64,000 nucleotides of DNA from JAVVHH01 sp964235765 (GTDB taxonomy: Bacteria > Pseudomonadota > Alphaproteobacteria > Acetobacterales > Acetobacteraceae). Below are positions 39,908 to 49,883 of the stretch, one piece after another. A program made the position numbers and the translations under genes. Within the stretch, counting starts at the first letter, position 1. Each line of letters begins with the position of its first letter. Below the pieces are notes generated by a model that saw only the letters and a list, made by a program, of their open reading frames with translations, was not told where the DNA came from and ran no database searches. The stretch spans positions 3,086 through 67,085 of the forward strand of contig CAXSDH010000010.1 of assembly GCA_964235765.1 (NCBI GenBank), read 5' to 3'.

Positions 39908-41251
39908 TTACGGGCCGCGCTCGAATCTGGCGCGGTCCGCCGGCAACAGGCGCACCTGCATATGCACGCCGTCTTCCGCGTCGCGCCGGGCGACCACCTC
40001 GCCGTGCTGATACAGCCAGGCCAGCCGTGCCCCATCATGTGCGGGCAGGTGGTAGTCGGCGGTCTCCATACCCGCGGAGATGCGGGCGTCGATGGCGGCC
40101 TTCAGGGCGGGCAGGCCATCCCCGGTGATGGCGGATGCGGCGACGCAGCCCTCGCGCGCCGGCACCTGGTCCGGGCCGCCAAGCAAATCGGCCTTGTTCA
40201 GGATCTCGATGGTGCGAGACGGCCAACTGGCGTCCAGGCTGTCCTCCTTCACCATGCCGTCCAGCACCTGGACGACGTCGGCACGCTGCGCCGCGCTGTC
40301 CGGATGCGCCACATCGCGCACGTGCAGGATCACGTCCGCCTCCGCCACCTCCTCCAGCGTGGCCCGGAAGGCCGCGACCAGCTCGGTCGGCAAGTCGCTG
40401 ATGAAGCCGACGGTATCCGAGAGGATCACCCGGCGGCCAGACGGCAGCCGCAGGCCGCGCATGGTGGGGTCGAGCGTGGCGAACAACTGGTCCTGCGCAT
40501 GCACATCGGCGCCCGTCAGCGCGTTGAACAGGGTGGATTTGCCCGCATTGGTGTAGCCCACCAGGGCCACGATCGGGTACGGCACCCGGCTGCGGGCGGC
40601 CCGGTGCAGGCCCCGGGTGCGCCGAACCTGCTCCAACTCCTTCTTCACCCGCACGATCCGGTCGCCGATCAGGCGGCGGTCGGCCTCGATCTGGGTCTCG
40701 CCGGGGCCGCCCAGGAAGCCGAAGCCGCCGCGCTGCCGCTCCAAGTGTGTCCAGGACCTTACGAGCCGGCTGCGCTGGTATTCCAGATGGGCGAGTTCGA
40801 CTTGCAAGGCGCCCTCCTTCGTGCGGGCGCGCTCGCCGAAGATGTCCAGGATCAGGCCGGTGCGGTCGATGACCTTGCAGCCCCACTCCCGCTCGAGGTT
40901 GCGTTGCTGCACCGGGGAAAGCTGCGCGTCCACCACGGCGACGGTGACGCCTTCCGCCTTGATCGCCTGGCCCAGCGTCTCGACCTGGCCCTGGCCCAGC
41001 AGCGTGGCCGACCGGCGGGTTCGCAGCGGCGGCACGGCGGTGTGCACGACCACGAGGCCGATCGAGGCGGCGAGGCCGACGGCCTCGGCGAGTTGCGCCT
41101 CCGCGGCGCGGGACGCGTCCTGCCGATGCGGGCGCTCCCACGGCAGGACGACGGCGGCGCGCGTCGGCGCGCCGGCGGTATCAACCGGCTCCGCTGGCAG
41201 AGGCTGCCTCCTGGGCCGTAGCGGGGCCTGCCGTTTCGACCTTGGTGGCAT
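39908..41251 (-). CDS. hflX: Ribosome-associated GTPase HflX
   Basis: A 447-residue GTPase that splits stalled ribosomes. The N-terminal HflX domain includes RRSATLLGQGQVETLGQAIK and VVDAQLSPVQQRNLEREWG, then RGPGETQ-like FLGGPGETQIEADRR, and the G domain with VGYTNAGKSTLFNALTG, DTVGFISDLP and NKAD. ATG 41251 is the only usable start: between it and the homologous core there is no ATG, GTG or TTG in frame, so the gene begins 71 bases inside hfq. Its 3' end touches the phosphatase start. Confidence 0.92.
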   Translation of the reverse strand: MPPRSKRQAPLRPRRQPLPAEPVDTAGAPTRAAVVLPWERPHRQDASRAAEAQLAEAVGLAASIGLVVVHTAVPPLRTRRSATLLGQGQVETLGQAIKAEGVTVAVVDAQLSPVQQRNLEREWGCKVIDRTGLILDIFGERARTKEGALQVELAHLEYQRSRLVRSWTHLERQRGGFGFLGGPGETQIEADRRLIGDRIVRVKKELEQVRRTRGLHRAARSRVPYPIVALVGYTNAGKSTLFNALTGADVHAQDQLFATLDPTMRGLRLPSGRRVILSDTVGFISDLPTELVAAFRATLEEVAEADVILHVRDVAHPDSAAQRADVVQVLDGMVKEDSLDASWPSRTIEILNKADLLGGPDQVPAREGCVAASAITGDGLPALKAAIDARISAGMETADYHLPAHDGARLAWLYQHGEVVARRDAEDGVHMQVRLLPADRARFERGP

Positions 41252-41474
41252 CGAACAACTGGATGGGTGCGCCGGGCATGACGGTGCTGATGGCGTGCTT
41301 ATAGACCAACTGAGTATGACCGTCGCGGCGCAGCAGCACCGAGAAGTTGTCGAACCAGGTGATGATGCCTTGCAGTTTCACGCCGTTGACCAAGAACACA
41401 GTCACCGGGGTTTTGGCTTTGCGCACGTGGTTCAGGAACACGTCCTGTACGTTCTGCGACTTCTCTGCGGCCAC
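41181..41474 (-). CDS. hfq: RNA chaperone Hfq
   Basis: A 97-residue Sm-like protein forming hexamers that pair small RNAs with mRNAs. The Sm1 segment reads NVQDVFLNHVRKAKTPVTVF and NGVKLQGIITWFDNFSVLL, and Sm2 is LVYKHAISTVMPG. The start is GTG 41474 (VAAEKSQNVQD), preceded by AAAAAGGAC; no ATG is available. The C-terminal tail is Ala-rich and short, with its last 71 bases also encoding the start of hflX. It has its own leader at 41475-41595. Confidence 0.95.
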   Translation of the reverse strand: MAAEKSQNVQDVFLNHVRKAKTPVTVFLVNGVKLQGIITWFDNFSVLLRRDGHTQLVYKHAISTVMPGAPIQLFDATKVETAGPATAQEAASASGAG

Positions 41475-41595
41475 GTTCGTGTCCTTTTTGTTGTCCAGGC
41501 CTACTTCGTAGTGCCTGGAAGGATAACCCGCCCCATTCGGACGGCAGGCAAACCTAACCCTATTCGCGCCGGGCTGGAAGCCGGCGCGGCTCGGT
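41475..41595 (-). promoter_or_regulatory. hfq leader with two stem-loops and an A-rich tract
   Basis: Between the aminotransferase stop and the hfq GTG, the minus strand carries an 8-bp stem (CGCGCCGG / CCGGCGCG, 41565-41588), then an imperfect dyad CCAGGC...GCCTGG at 41495-41518, then ACAACAAAAAGGAC just before the start. The A-rich tract resembles an (ARN)n Hfq-binding site overlapping the ribosome-binding site, which would fit feedback control of hfq; that is inference. Confidence 0.5.
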
Positions 41596-42465
41596 TCAGG
41601 CGGCGTTGGCCAGGCTGCCCTGAACGTGGCGGGCGAATGTGGCGAACAGCAGCTGGGCCACCGGACCCACCTCCCCCGTGCCGACCGGTGCCCCATCGAT
41701 CGCCACCACCGGCCTAACGAAGCTCGTGGCGCTGGTGATGAACGCCTCCCGCGCGGTCCGCATCTCCGACTGGCTGAAGGCCCGCTCCTCGAACGCGATC
41801 CCCTGCTCCTGCATGAGTTTTGCGAGCGCCGCGCGGGTGCAGCCGGGCAGGATGGCATGCGTCAGCGGGCGCGTGCGCAACACCCCGTCGGCGTCCACGA
41901 TCCAGAAGCTGGTCGCGGCGCCCTCGGTCACCATGCCATCGCCGTCGACCAGCACGGCCTCGGAGGCGCCCTCGGCCCGCGCCGCCTGCCGGGCGAGCAC
42001 GTTGGGCAGCAGGCCGATCGACTTGATGTCGCACCGGGCCCAGCGTTCGTCCGGGCGGGTGATCGCCGTGGTGGTCCAGGCGTCCACGTCGGTCGGGTAA
42101 GGCGGGATGCGGCGGATGGTGACCACCAGCGCCGGCGGAGTCGTGGGTGAGGGGAAGGCATGGTCGCGCCGGGCCACGCCGCGGGTGACCTGCATGTAGA
42201 GCAGCCCCTCGGAGACGCGATTGCACCGGGCCACCTCGTGCAATACGTGGACCAGGGCGGCGCGACCCATCGGCATGCGGATTTGCACCTGGCTCAATGA
42301 CCGTTCGAGGCGGGCCAGGTGCAGGTCCGCGTCCACGAATCGGCTGCGATACAGGTGCACCACCTCGTAGATGCCGTCGGCGAACTGGTAGCCACGATCC
42401 TCCACGTTCACCGAGGCGTCGCGCTGCGGCAGGTATCGCCCGTTCACGTAGGCGATGCGGCTCAC
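41596..42465 (-). CDS. Class IV aminotransferase (D-amino acid aminotransferase type)
   Basis: A 289-residue fold-type IV PLP enzyme related to D-alanine transaminase. It shows YVNGRYLPQRDASVNVEDRG, the PLP lysine in CDIKSIGLLPNVLARQ and the cofactor loop VTEGAATSFWIVDADG. D-Ala/D-Glu transamination would feed murein synthesis, but branched-chain or 4-amino-4-deoxychorismate activity cannot be excluded. The start is GTG 42465, overlapping the ntrX stop (GTGA); the longer frame is internal to ntrX. The gene stands between ntrX and hfq, as in many Rhodospirillales. Confidence 0.9.
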   Translation of the reverse strand: MSRIAYVNGRYLPQRDASVNVEDRGYQFADGIYEVVHLYRSRFVDADLHLARLERSLSQVQIRMPMGRAALVHVLHEVARCNRVSEGLLYMQVTRGVARRDHAFPSPTTPPALVVTIRRIPPYPTDVDAWTTTAITRPDERWARCDIKSIGLLPNVLARQAARAEGASEAVLVDGDGMVTEGAATSFWIVDADGVLRTRPLTHAILPGCTRAALAKLMQEQGIAFEERAFSQSEMRTAREAFITSATSFVRPVVAIDGAPVGTGEVGPVAQLLFATFARHVQGSLANAA

Positions 42466-43859
42466 GGCGCGGCCCGGTCGTCCGAGTTCACGCCCAGTTG
42501 CTTCAGCTTGCGATGCAGCGCGCTCCGCTCCATGCCCACGAACCCGGCGGTCCGGCTGATGTTGCCGCCGAATCGGAGCAGCTGTGCTTGCAGGTACTGC
42601 GTCTCGAACAGGTCCCGCGCCTCCCGCAACGGCAGCGACATCAGGTCGGCCGAGGGATCGAAGTTCAACAGGGCCGGCGCGCCCTGGCTGACTTCCGCGG
42701 GCAGCATCTCTGCGCGGATGGGGTCGCCGGGGCCGCCCGGCGCCATGATCAGCAGCCAATCCATCAAGTTGCGGAGTTGGCGCACGTTGCCGGGCCAGTC
42801 GTAGGCCTGCAACGCGGTCAGCGCGTCGGTGGACAGTTCGCGGCCGGGTATGCCGGACGTTTCGGCGGAACGCTCGAGAAAATGGCGGGCAAGGTCGGGC
42901 ACGTCCTCCCGGCGTTCCTTCAGGCTCGGCATGCGGATCGGCACCACGGCCAGCCGGTAATACAGGTCCTCGCGGAACCGCGCGGCGGCGATCTCGGCGT
43001 GCAGGTCGCGGTTGCTGGTCGCCAGCACGCGGACATCGACCTTTACGCGCGTGGAGCCGCCGAGCCGCTCGAAGGTCTGGTCCTGCAATGCACGGACGAT
43101 CTTGCCCTGCGTCTCCAACGGCATGTCCGACACTTCGTCCAGCAGCAAGGTGCCGCCATGCGCGCGTTCCAGCACCCCCGCCCGGCGCGGGCTGGCGCTC
43201 GCATCCGCGCCGGCCTCCACCCCGAACAGCTCCTCCTCGAACCTGGCCGGGTTGAGCGTGGCGCAGTTCAGCGCCACGAACGGCCCCTCCGCGCGGCGCG
43301 ACCGCTGGTGCACCATGCGCGCAGCAACCTCCTTGCCGGAACCTGCCGGCCCGCTGATCAGTACGCGCGACCCGGTGGGCGCCACCCGCTCGACCGCGCT
43401 GCGCAGGCCGACGATGGCCGGGCTATGCCCCGTCAGCTCCGAGTCGAACCCGGCGCGCAGCCGCAATTCGGCGTTCTCGCGTGACAGCCGCGCCGCCTCC
43501 AGCGCACGGCGGACGATCAGCAACAGCCGGTCGGACTTGAACGGCTTCTCGATGAAATCGTAGGCGCCGTGCTGGATCGCCGCCACCGCGGTTTCGATGG
43601 TGCCGTGGCCGGAGATCATCACCACCGGCACGTGCGGCTCTTCGGAGTGAAGCACCTTCAGGATGCCGAGGCCGTCGAGCCGCGAGCCCTGCAACCAAAC
43701 GTCGAGGATGACCAGCGACGGCAGGCGATGCCGGAACGCCGCGACGGCCGCGTCGGAGTCGCCCGCCTGGCGGACCGCATAGCCCTCGTCGCCCAGCACG
43801 CCATCGATCAGCATGCGGATGTCGGGTTCGTCATCGACGATGAGGATTTCCTGCGCCAT
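42462..43859 (-). CDS. ntrX: NtrX response regulator with altered sigma54-contact motif
   Basis: A 465-residue regulator partnered with NtrY. The receiver domain has EILIVDDEPD and the phospho-acceptor D53 (ILDVW), the AAA+ domain has Walker A GPAGSGKEVAARM (170-182) and Walker B GGTLLLDEVSDMP, and a Fis-type helix-turn-helix ends the chain (GGNISRTAGFVGMERSALHR). The GAFTGA loop that touches sigma54 is replaced by GADASA (217-222). ATG 43859 has GAGGGAG upstream; an upstream ATG (43895) is inside ntrY and rejected. Confidence 0.92.
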   Translation of the reverse strand: MAQEILIVDDEPDIRMLIDGVLGDEGYAVRQAGDSDAAVAAFRHRLPSLVILDVWLQGSRLDGLGILKVLHSEEPHVPVVMISGHGTIETAVAAIQHGAYDFIEKPFKSDRLLLIVRRALEAARLSRENAELRLRAGFDSELTGHSPAIVGLRSAVERVAPTGSRVLISGPAGSGKEVAARMVHQRSRRAEGPFVALNCATLNPARFEEELFGVEAGADASASPRRAGVLERAHGGTLLLDEVSDMPLETQGKIVRALQDQTFERLGGSTRVKVDVRVLATSNRDLHAEIAAARFREDLYYRLAVVPIRMPSLKERREDVPDLARHFLERSAETSGIPGRELSTDALTALQAYDWPGNVRQLRNLMDWLLIMAPGGPGDPIRAEMLPAEVSQGAPALLNFDPSADLMSLPLREARDLFETQYLQAQLLRFGGNISRTAGFVGMERSALHRKLKQLGVNSDDRAAP

Positions 43860-43869
43860 CCCGCTCCCT

Positions 43870-46104
43870 CTAGGCCGGAACCCGGTCTTGCACAATCAAT
43901 GGCAGCGCAAGCGTCACCACTGCGCCGGGGCCATCGTTGCGGTCATCGAGGGTGAGCGTGCCGCCGTGGTCCTCCATGATCTTCTTGACGATCGCCAATC
44001 CCAAGCCGGTGCCCTTGGGCTTGTGCGTCACATAGGGCTCGGCCAGCCGGCCCCGGTCCTCCCGCGGCAGGCCGATCCCGTCGTCCCTGACCTCAATGGC
44101 CGCCATGCCCGCGTCCGTGCGAACGGCGACGCTGATACGGCCGGCCAGCTCCGCGTCCGTCCGGCGCCGCATCGCCACGGCATCGGCGGCGTTCTGCAAC
44201 AGGTTCGTGAGGGCCTGGCCGAGCAGGCGGCGGTCGCACAACCCCATCGGGCCGCGCTCCGGAATGTCGGTGGACCAGGCGATCTCCGGCCGCGCGGAGC
44301 GTTGCAGTATCAAGGCCTCGCGGGCGATACGGCCCACGTCCTCCGGGCGCAGCACGGGCTGCGGCATGCGGGCGAAGGCGGAGAACTCATCCACCATCCG
44401 GCCGATATCCTCCACGTGGCGCACGATGGTGTCGGCGCATTGGGCGAAGGTTTCGGGGTCGGAGGTGATCTCCTTGGTGAAGCGCCGTTTCAGCCGCTCC
44501 GCGCTGAGCTGGATGGGTGTCAGCGGGTTCTTGATCTCGTGCGCGATGCGCCGGGCCACGTCGGCCCAGGCGGCCTTGCGCTGGGCGGACTGCAGCTCGG
44601 TGATGTCGTCGAACGTCACGACGTAGCCATCGGGCCGGCCGCCGCGCAGGTCGGCGCCGATCCGCACCAGTAAGGTGCGGCGGCGCGATACCGGTCCGAT
44701 CTCGATTTCAGCAGTGCGCGCGCGCTCCGCCATCTCGGCAACGCCCGCCAGCATCGGCGCGAACTCGGGCACCGCCTCGCCCAGCTTGACGCCGATCGCG
44801 CCCATCAGGTCCATGCCGAGCAGCTCGCTCGCGGCGCGGTTCGGCAGCTCGATGCGGGCGCCCTGGTCCAGGCCGATCACGCCGGCCGACACGCCGGCCA
44901 GCACGGTCTCGGTGAAGCGCCGGCGTTCATCGATCTGGCTATAGGCGTCCATCAACTCGCTACGTTGCGAGGCAAGCTGCCCGGTCATGCGATTGAAGGC
45001 CCGGGAAAGGCCGGCCACCTCGTCCTCGCTCTGGATTTCGGGCACGCGCACGGTCAGGTCGCCCGCCCGCACGCGCTCCGCCGCCAGGATCAACCGCCCC
45101 ACCGGCCGCGCGATCTGGTTGGCGAGCACGAGGCCGATCAGCACGGCCGCCGACAGCACCAGCAGCGCCACGAGCGCAAAGATCAGCGCGAAGGTCACCT
45201 GCAGGCCGGAGCGGTTTTCGTCGAGCCGCTTGTACTCCGCCACAGCGTTCTCGGTCCTGACCATGTGGTTTAGGATTTCCTGGTCCACCGGCCGGCCGAT
45301 CAGCAGCATCAGGGTGGGGGTCGCGTTCAGCTGCACCACCGCCCGCACCCGGTTCTCGTCCGGCGAGCCCAGCACGGCGACCTCGCCGCTGCGGGCCAGC
45401 TCGGTCGCCGATGCGGGCGCGGGCTCCACCCCCAGGCCCTCCATGGCGCCGACTCCGGCCACGACCTGGCCGGTGACGGGCTCGTAGATGATGGCCTCGG
45501 TCAGGCCGCGCAGCACGGTCTGCGTTTGCAGCACCTGCGCGAACGCGTAGGGGTCGTTCGCCAGCATCTGCCCGGCGCGGCTGAGGTCGTTGGCCATGCC
45601 CAGCACGTCGGCCCGGATGTTGTTCCGATGCTCATCGAGGTAGCCGCGCGACGCCTCGAGCCCCTCGTTCAACGCGGTGCGCACGCGGTCGTTGAACCAG
45701 GCCTGGATGCCGAGGGTAAAGAACGCGGTCGCGAAGATGGCGACCAGGATCGTGGGCGTAACCGCCACCACGCTGAACATCATCACCAGCCGCACATGCA
45801 GGCGGGACCCGGCGGACCCGCGCCGCCGTTCCACCCACACCCGGGTCAGGCGCCCCGCCAGAACCGCGCCCAGCAGCAGCAGCACAACGAGGTTGGACAG
45901 CACCAACGCGGACAGCGCGCTGGGACGCAACTGCAGCGACACGCCGCCCGAGAGCAGCACGAAGGTGCCCACCCCCAGCGCCAGCGCGACGGCCGCCAGG
46001 ATCAGCGTCACCGCCTTGCCCAGCAAGGCGTCCGCCAGCCGGCGCGCCAGCGACAGCCGGCGCGCCGGCGGCAGCAGGGTGTCGGGCTTGCTGGTCGCGT
46101 TCAC
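43870..46104 (-). CDS. ntrY: NtrY sensor histidine kinase
   Basis: A 744-residue membrane kinase. Hydrophobic segments lie near 30-55, 65-85, 105-130 and 315-335, with a periplasmic sensor loop, then HAMP (about 340-390), PAS (about 400-500), HisKA (ARRIAHEIKNPLTPIQL, phospho-histidine in AHEIKNP) and an ATPase domain (EVRDDGIGLPREDRGRLAEP, KGTGLGLAIVKKI). It controls NtrX, probably in response to nitrogen or redox state. It follows ntrC after 3 bases and precedes ntrX by 10. Confidence 0.94.
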   Translation of the reverse strand: MNATSKPDTLLPPARRLSLARRLADALLGKAVTLILAAVALALGVGTFVLLSGGVSLQLRPSALSALVLSNLVVLLLLGAVLAGRLTRVWVERRRGSAGSRLHVRLVMMFSVVAVTPTILVAIFATAFFTLGIQAWFNDRVRTALNEGLEASRGYLDEHRNNIRADVLGMANDLSRAGQMLANDPYAFAQVLQTQTVLRGLTEAIIYEPVTGQVVAGVGAMEGLGVEPAPASATELARSGEVAVLGSPDENRVRAVVQLNATPTLMLLIGRPVDQEILNHMVRTENAVAEYKRLDENRSGLQVTFALIFALVALLVLSAAVLIGLVLANQIARPVGRLILAAERVRAGDLTVRVPEIQSEDEVAGLSRAFNRMTGQLASQRSELMDAYSQIDERRRFTETVLAGVSAGVIGLDQGARIELPNRAASELLGMDLMGAIGVKLGEAVPEFAPMLAGVAEMAERARTAEIEIGPVSRRRTLLVRIGADLRGGRPDGYVVTFDDITELQSAQRKAAWADVARRIAHEIKNPLTPIQLSAERLKRRFTKEITSDPETFAQCADTIVRHVEDIGRMVDEFSAFARMPQPVLRPEDVGRIAREALILQRSARPEIAWSTDIPERGPMGLCDRRLLGQALTNLLQNAADAVAMRRRTDAELAGRISVAVRTDAGMAAIEVRDDGIGLPREDRGRLAEPYVTHKPKGTGLGLAIVKKIMEDHGGTLTLDDRNDGPGAVVTLALPLIVQDRVPA

Positions 46105-46107
46105 CGG

Positions 46108-47559
<1,452 letters not shown>

Positions 47560-47569
47560 GCGGGAGCTT

Positions 47570-48730
47570 TCAGGGGGCGTCGGCCTCGGCGTCGGTCATC
47601 ACGGGAAGGCAGAGGCGAAACTCGGTGCGGCCGGGCCGGCTATCGACCTCGATGAGGCCGCCATGGTCGCCGACGATCTTGGCCACCAGGGCCAACCCCA
47701 GCCCACTACCGCTCGGCTTGCTGGAGACGAAGGCTTCGAACAGATGCGGCCTGATGTCCTCGGCGATCCCCGGCCCGTTGTCGCGCACCGTGACCACCAA
47801 GGGGAGGTGGACGCGATGCGTGCTTCCCGCCACTGCAAGCCGCATGCCGTGCTGGTAGGCCGTGGTCAGCACGATCTCGCCCGTACCGCGCTGGGTGAAC
47901 GCCGGGTCGCCGGTGATGGCCTCCGCGGCGTTCTTCACCAGGTTCAGCATCACCTGGATCAATTGGTCGCGGTTCGCCCAGGCGGAGGGCAGGGAGGGGT
48001 CGTAGACCTCGGAGATGCGGAGGTTGGCCGCCACTCCGCTTTGGGCGAGACGGCGGACATGCTCCAGCACGCGGTGGATGTTCACGGCCCGGCGCTCGAT
48101 CGGCTTCTCGCCGAACACCTCCATCCGCTCCACCAGGTCGCGGATCCGGTCGGCCTCGTCGCGGATCAGCACGGTCAGTTCACGGTCCGGCTCGGCAACG
48201 CTCGCCTCGAGCAACTGGGCGGCGCCGCGTATGCCCGAAAGCGGGTTCTTCACCTCATGCGCCAGGATCGCCGCCATGCCGCTGACGCTGCGGGCCGCGC
48301 CGCGGAAGGCCATCTGCCGGTCCAGCGAGCGGGCGGCGGAACTGTCCTGCAAGGTCAGCAGCACGCAGCCGGGCTCCTCCGGCAGCACCGTGGCTTGCAC
48401 GGTGATGCTGCTTTTGTGCAGGCGAGGGCTTTCCAGGCAGAGGTCGTAATCCGAGATGGTGCTGCCATCCGCCCGCACCTGGGCGATCATCGGGAACAAC
48501 GGATTGTCGGGCGGCACCAGGGCGGCGAGGTTTAGCTGCGTCAACTGCAGCAGGGAGATGCCCAGGAACTGCTCGGCGGCCTGGTTGGCGTAGCGGAAGC
48601 GATCGTTCGCATCGAGCAGCACCACGGCCACGGGCAGCGCGCTCAGCATCGCATGCGCGTCGGTCGCCGGCGGCCGCGGGGAGAGCCGCTCCACCAGCGC
48701 CAGGCGGCGGCGTGTCAGTACCCCCTTCAT
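47570..48730 (-). CDS. ntrB: Nitrogen regulation sensor kinase NtrB
   Basis: A 386-residue soluble histidine kinase/phosphatase for NtrC, controlled by PII. A PAS domain (SALPVAVVLLDANDRFRYAN) precedes HisKA with AILAHEVKNPLSGIRGAAQL, and an ATPase domain with VTVRDNGPGIAEDIRPHLFE and SGSGLGLALVAKIV. No membrane segment is seen, as expected. ATG 48730 overlaps the dusB stop by four bases (ATGA), so a longer frame that begins at 49000 inside dusB is not used. Confidence 0.95.
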   Translation of the reverse strand: MKGVLTRRRLALVERLSPRPPATDAHAMLSALPVAVVLLDANDRFRYANQAAEQFLGISLLQLTQLNLAALVPPDNPLFPMIAQVRADGSTISDYDLCLESPRLHKSSITVQATVLPEEPGCVLLTLQDSSAARSLDRQMAFRGAARSVSGMAAILAHEVKNPLSGIRGAAQLLEASVAEPDRELTVLIRDEADRIRDLVERMEVFGEKPIERRAVNIHRVLEHVRRLAQSGVAANLRISEVYDPSLPSAWANRDQLIQVMLNLVKNAAEAITGDPAFTQRGTGEIVLTTAYQHGMRLAVAGSTHRVHLPLVVTVRDNGPGIAEDIRPHLFEAFVSSKPSGSGLGLALVAKIVGDHGGLIEVDSRPGRTEFRLCLPVMTDAEADAP

Positions 48731-49791
48731 GCCGCGAGCGCCTCTGACCCGGCGCGTTCGATGAGCGGGTCGTAGAAGCCGTGAATGAGCGCCTCGACGG
48801 CGCCGGCGTCCACGCAGCGGTTGACGGCGGCGCGGAACTCGGCCGAGCCATATAGGCCGTGCGAGTACCACGACACATGCTTGCGGGCGACGCGCACGCC
48901 CGCCTCCCGTCCGCAATGCGCCAGCATGGCGCGGTAATGAGCCAGCAGAATGCGCTTCTGCTCGGCCAGCGAGGGCTCCGCCAAGCGCCGGCCGGTGCAC
49001 AGGAACTCGGCCGCCAGCGCCGGAAACCAGGGCCGCCCGTAGCAGCCGCGGCCGATCATCACGCCATCGGCGCCCGATTGCGCGAGCGCCGCGGCGGCGT
49101 CGTCGAGGGTCAGGATGTCACCGTTGGCGATCACCGGAATGCCGACGGCCTGCTTCACCCTGGCGATGAACCGCCAGTCGGCTGCCCCGGCATAGAATTG
49201 CTGCCGGGTGCGGCCATGCACGGTGACCATCTGGATGCCGGAGGCCTCGGCGATGCGGGCCAAGGCGGGAGCATTCAGATTGGCTGCGTCCCAGCCCATG
49301 CGCATCTTGAGCGTCACTGGCACGGGCACTGCCTGCACGGTGGCCTCAAGGATTCGCGCGGCCGCCTGCTCGTCCCGCATCAGGGCGGAGCCGGCGGACT
49401 GGCCAACCGCCACCTTCTTCACCGGGCAGCCGAAGTTGATGTCGATCAGGTCCGCGCCGTGGCCCACCGCGATGCGGGCGGCCTCGGCCATCGCCTGCGG
49501 GTCGCAGCCCGCCAACTGCACCGCGCTGGGGCCGCCGCACCCGTCCACCTCGGCCATGCGCAGGGTGGTGCGGTTCTCGCGCACCATGGCCCATGACGCG
49601 ATCATCTCGGAGACGACCAGCCCGGCGCCATGCTGCTTGGCCAGGCGCCGGAACGGCAGGTCGGTCACGCCCGACATTGGCGCCAGGATGACCGGACGAT
49701 CGATCCGCACGGCGGTCGCGCCGCTGCCGAGCAGGATCGGCAAGAGGCCGCCAGCCTGCGGCGGCGTTGCTGTGCTATTTGGGTTGCCCAT
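48727..49791 (-). CDS. dusB: tRNA-dihydrouridine synthase DusB
   Basis: A 354-residue FMN enzyme (NifR3 family) reducing uridines of the tRNA D-loop. The TIM-barrel motifs are LAPMSGVTDLPFRRL, VQLAGCDPQAMAEAA, INFGCPVKKVA (catalytic C122) and HGRTRQQFYAGAADW. Gene order dusB-ntrB-ntrC is conserved in alphaproteobacteria and the gene was once called nifR3. ATG 49791 is used. It is the first gene of the long minus-strand nitrogen run, with a likely promoter at 49801-49829. Confidence 0.94.
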   Translation of the reverse strand: MGNPNSTATPPQAGGLLPILLGSGATAVRIDRPVILAPMSGVTDLPFRRLAKQHGAGLVVSEMIASWAMVRENRTTLRMAEVDGCGGPSAVQLAGCDPQAMAEAARIAVGHGADLIDINFGCPVKKVAVGQSAGSALMRDEQAAARILEATVQAVPVPVTLKMRMGWDAANLNAPALARIAEASGIQMVTVHGRTRQQFYAGAADWRFIARVKQAVGIPVIANGDILTLDDAAAALAQSGADGVMIGRGCYGRPWFPALAAEFLCTGRRLAEPSLAEQKRILLAHYRAMLAHCGREAGVRVARKHVSWYSHGLYGSAEFRAAVNRCVDAGAVEALIHGFYDPLIERAGSEALAA

Positions 49792-49800
49792 GATTTGGGC

Positions 49801-49829
49801 AAACTAAGGCCTGCTTGGCACGTACGCAA
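49801..49829 (-). promoter_or_regulatory. Predicted promoter of dusB-ntrBC-ntrYX
   Basis: On the minus strand TTGCGT (-35) is followed after exactly 17 bases by TAGTTT (-10), about 10 bases before the dusB start, so the transcript would have little or no leader. The fit is reasonable but unproven. Confidence 0.4.
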
Positions 49830-49883
49830 TTGCTCGCTGCACAGGGTTGACGCAACGCAGTCCGGCACGCATTGCTGACCACC

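Noticed and set aside
39161..41221. Open frame of 686 codons on the plus strand opposite the phosphatase and hflX
   Set aside because: Antisense shadow of conserved genes, no domain and no ribosome-binding site.
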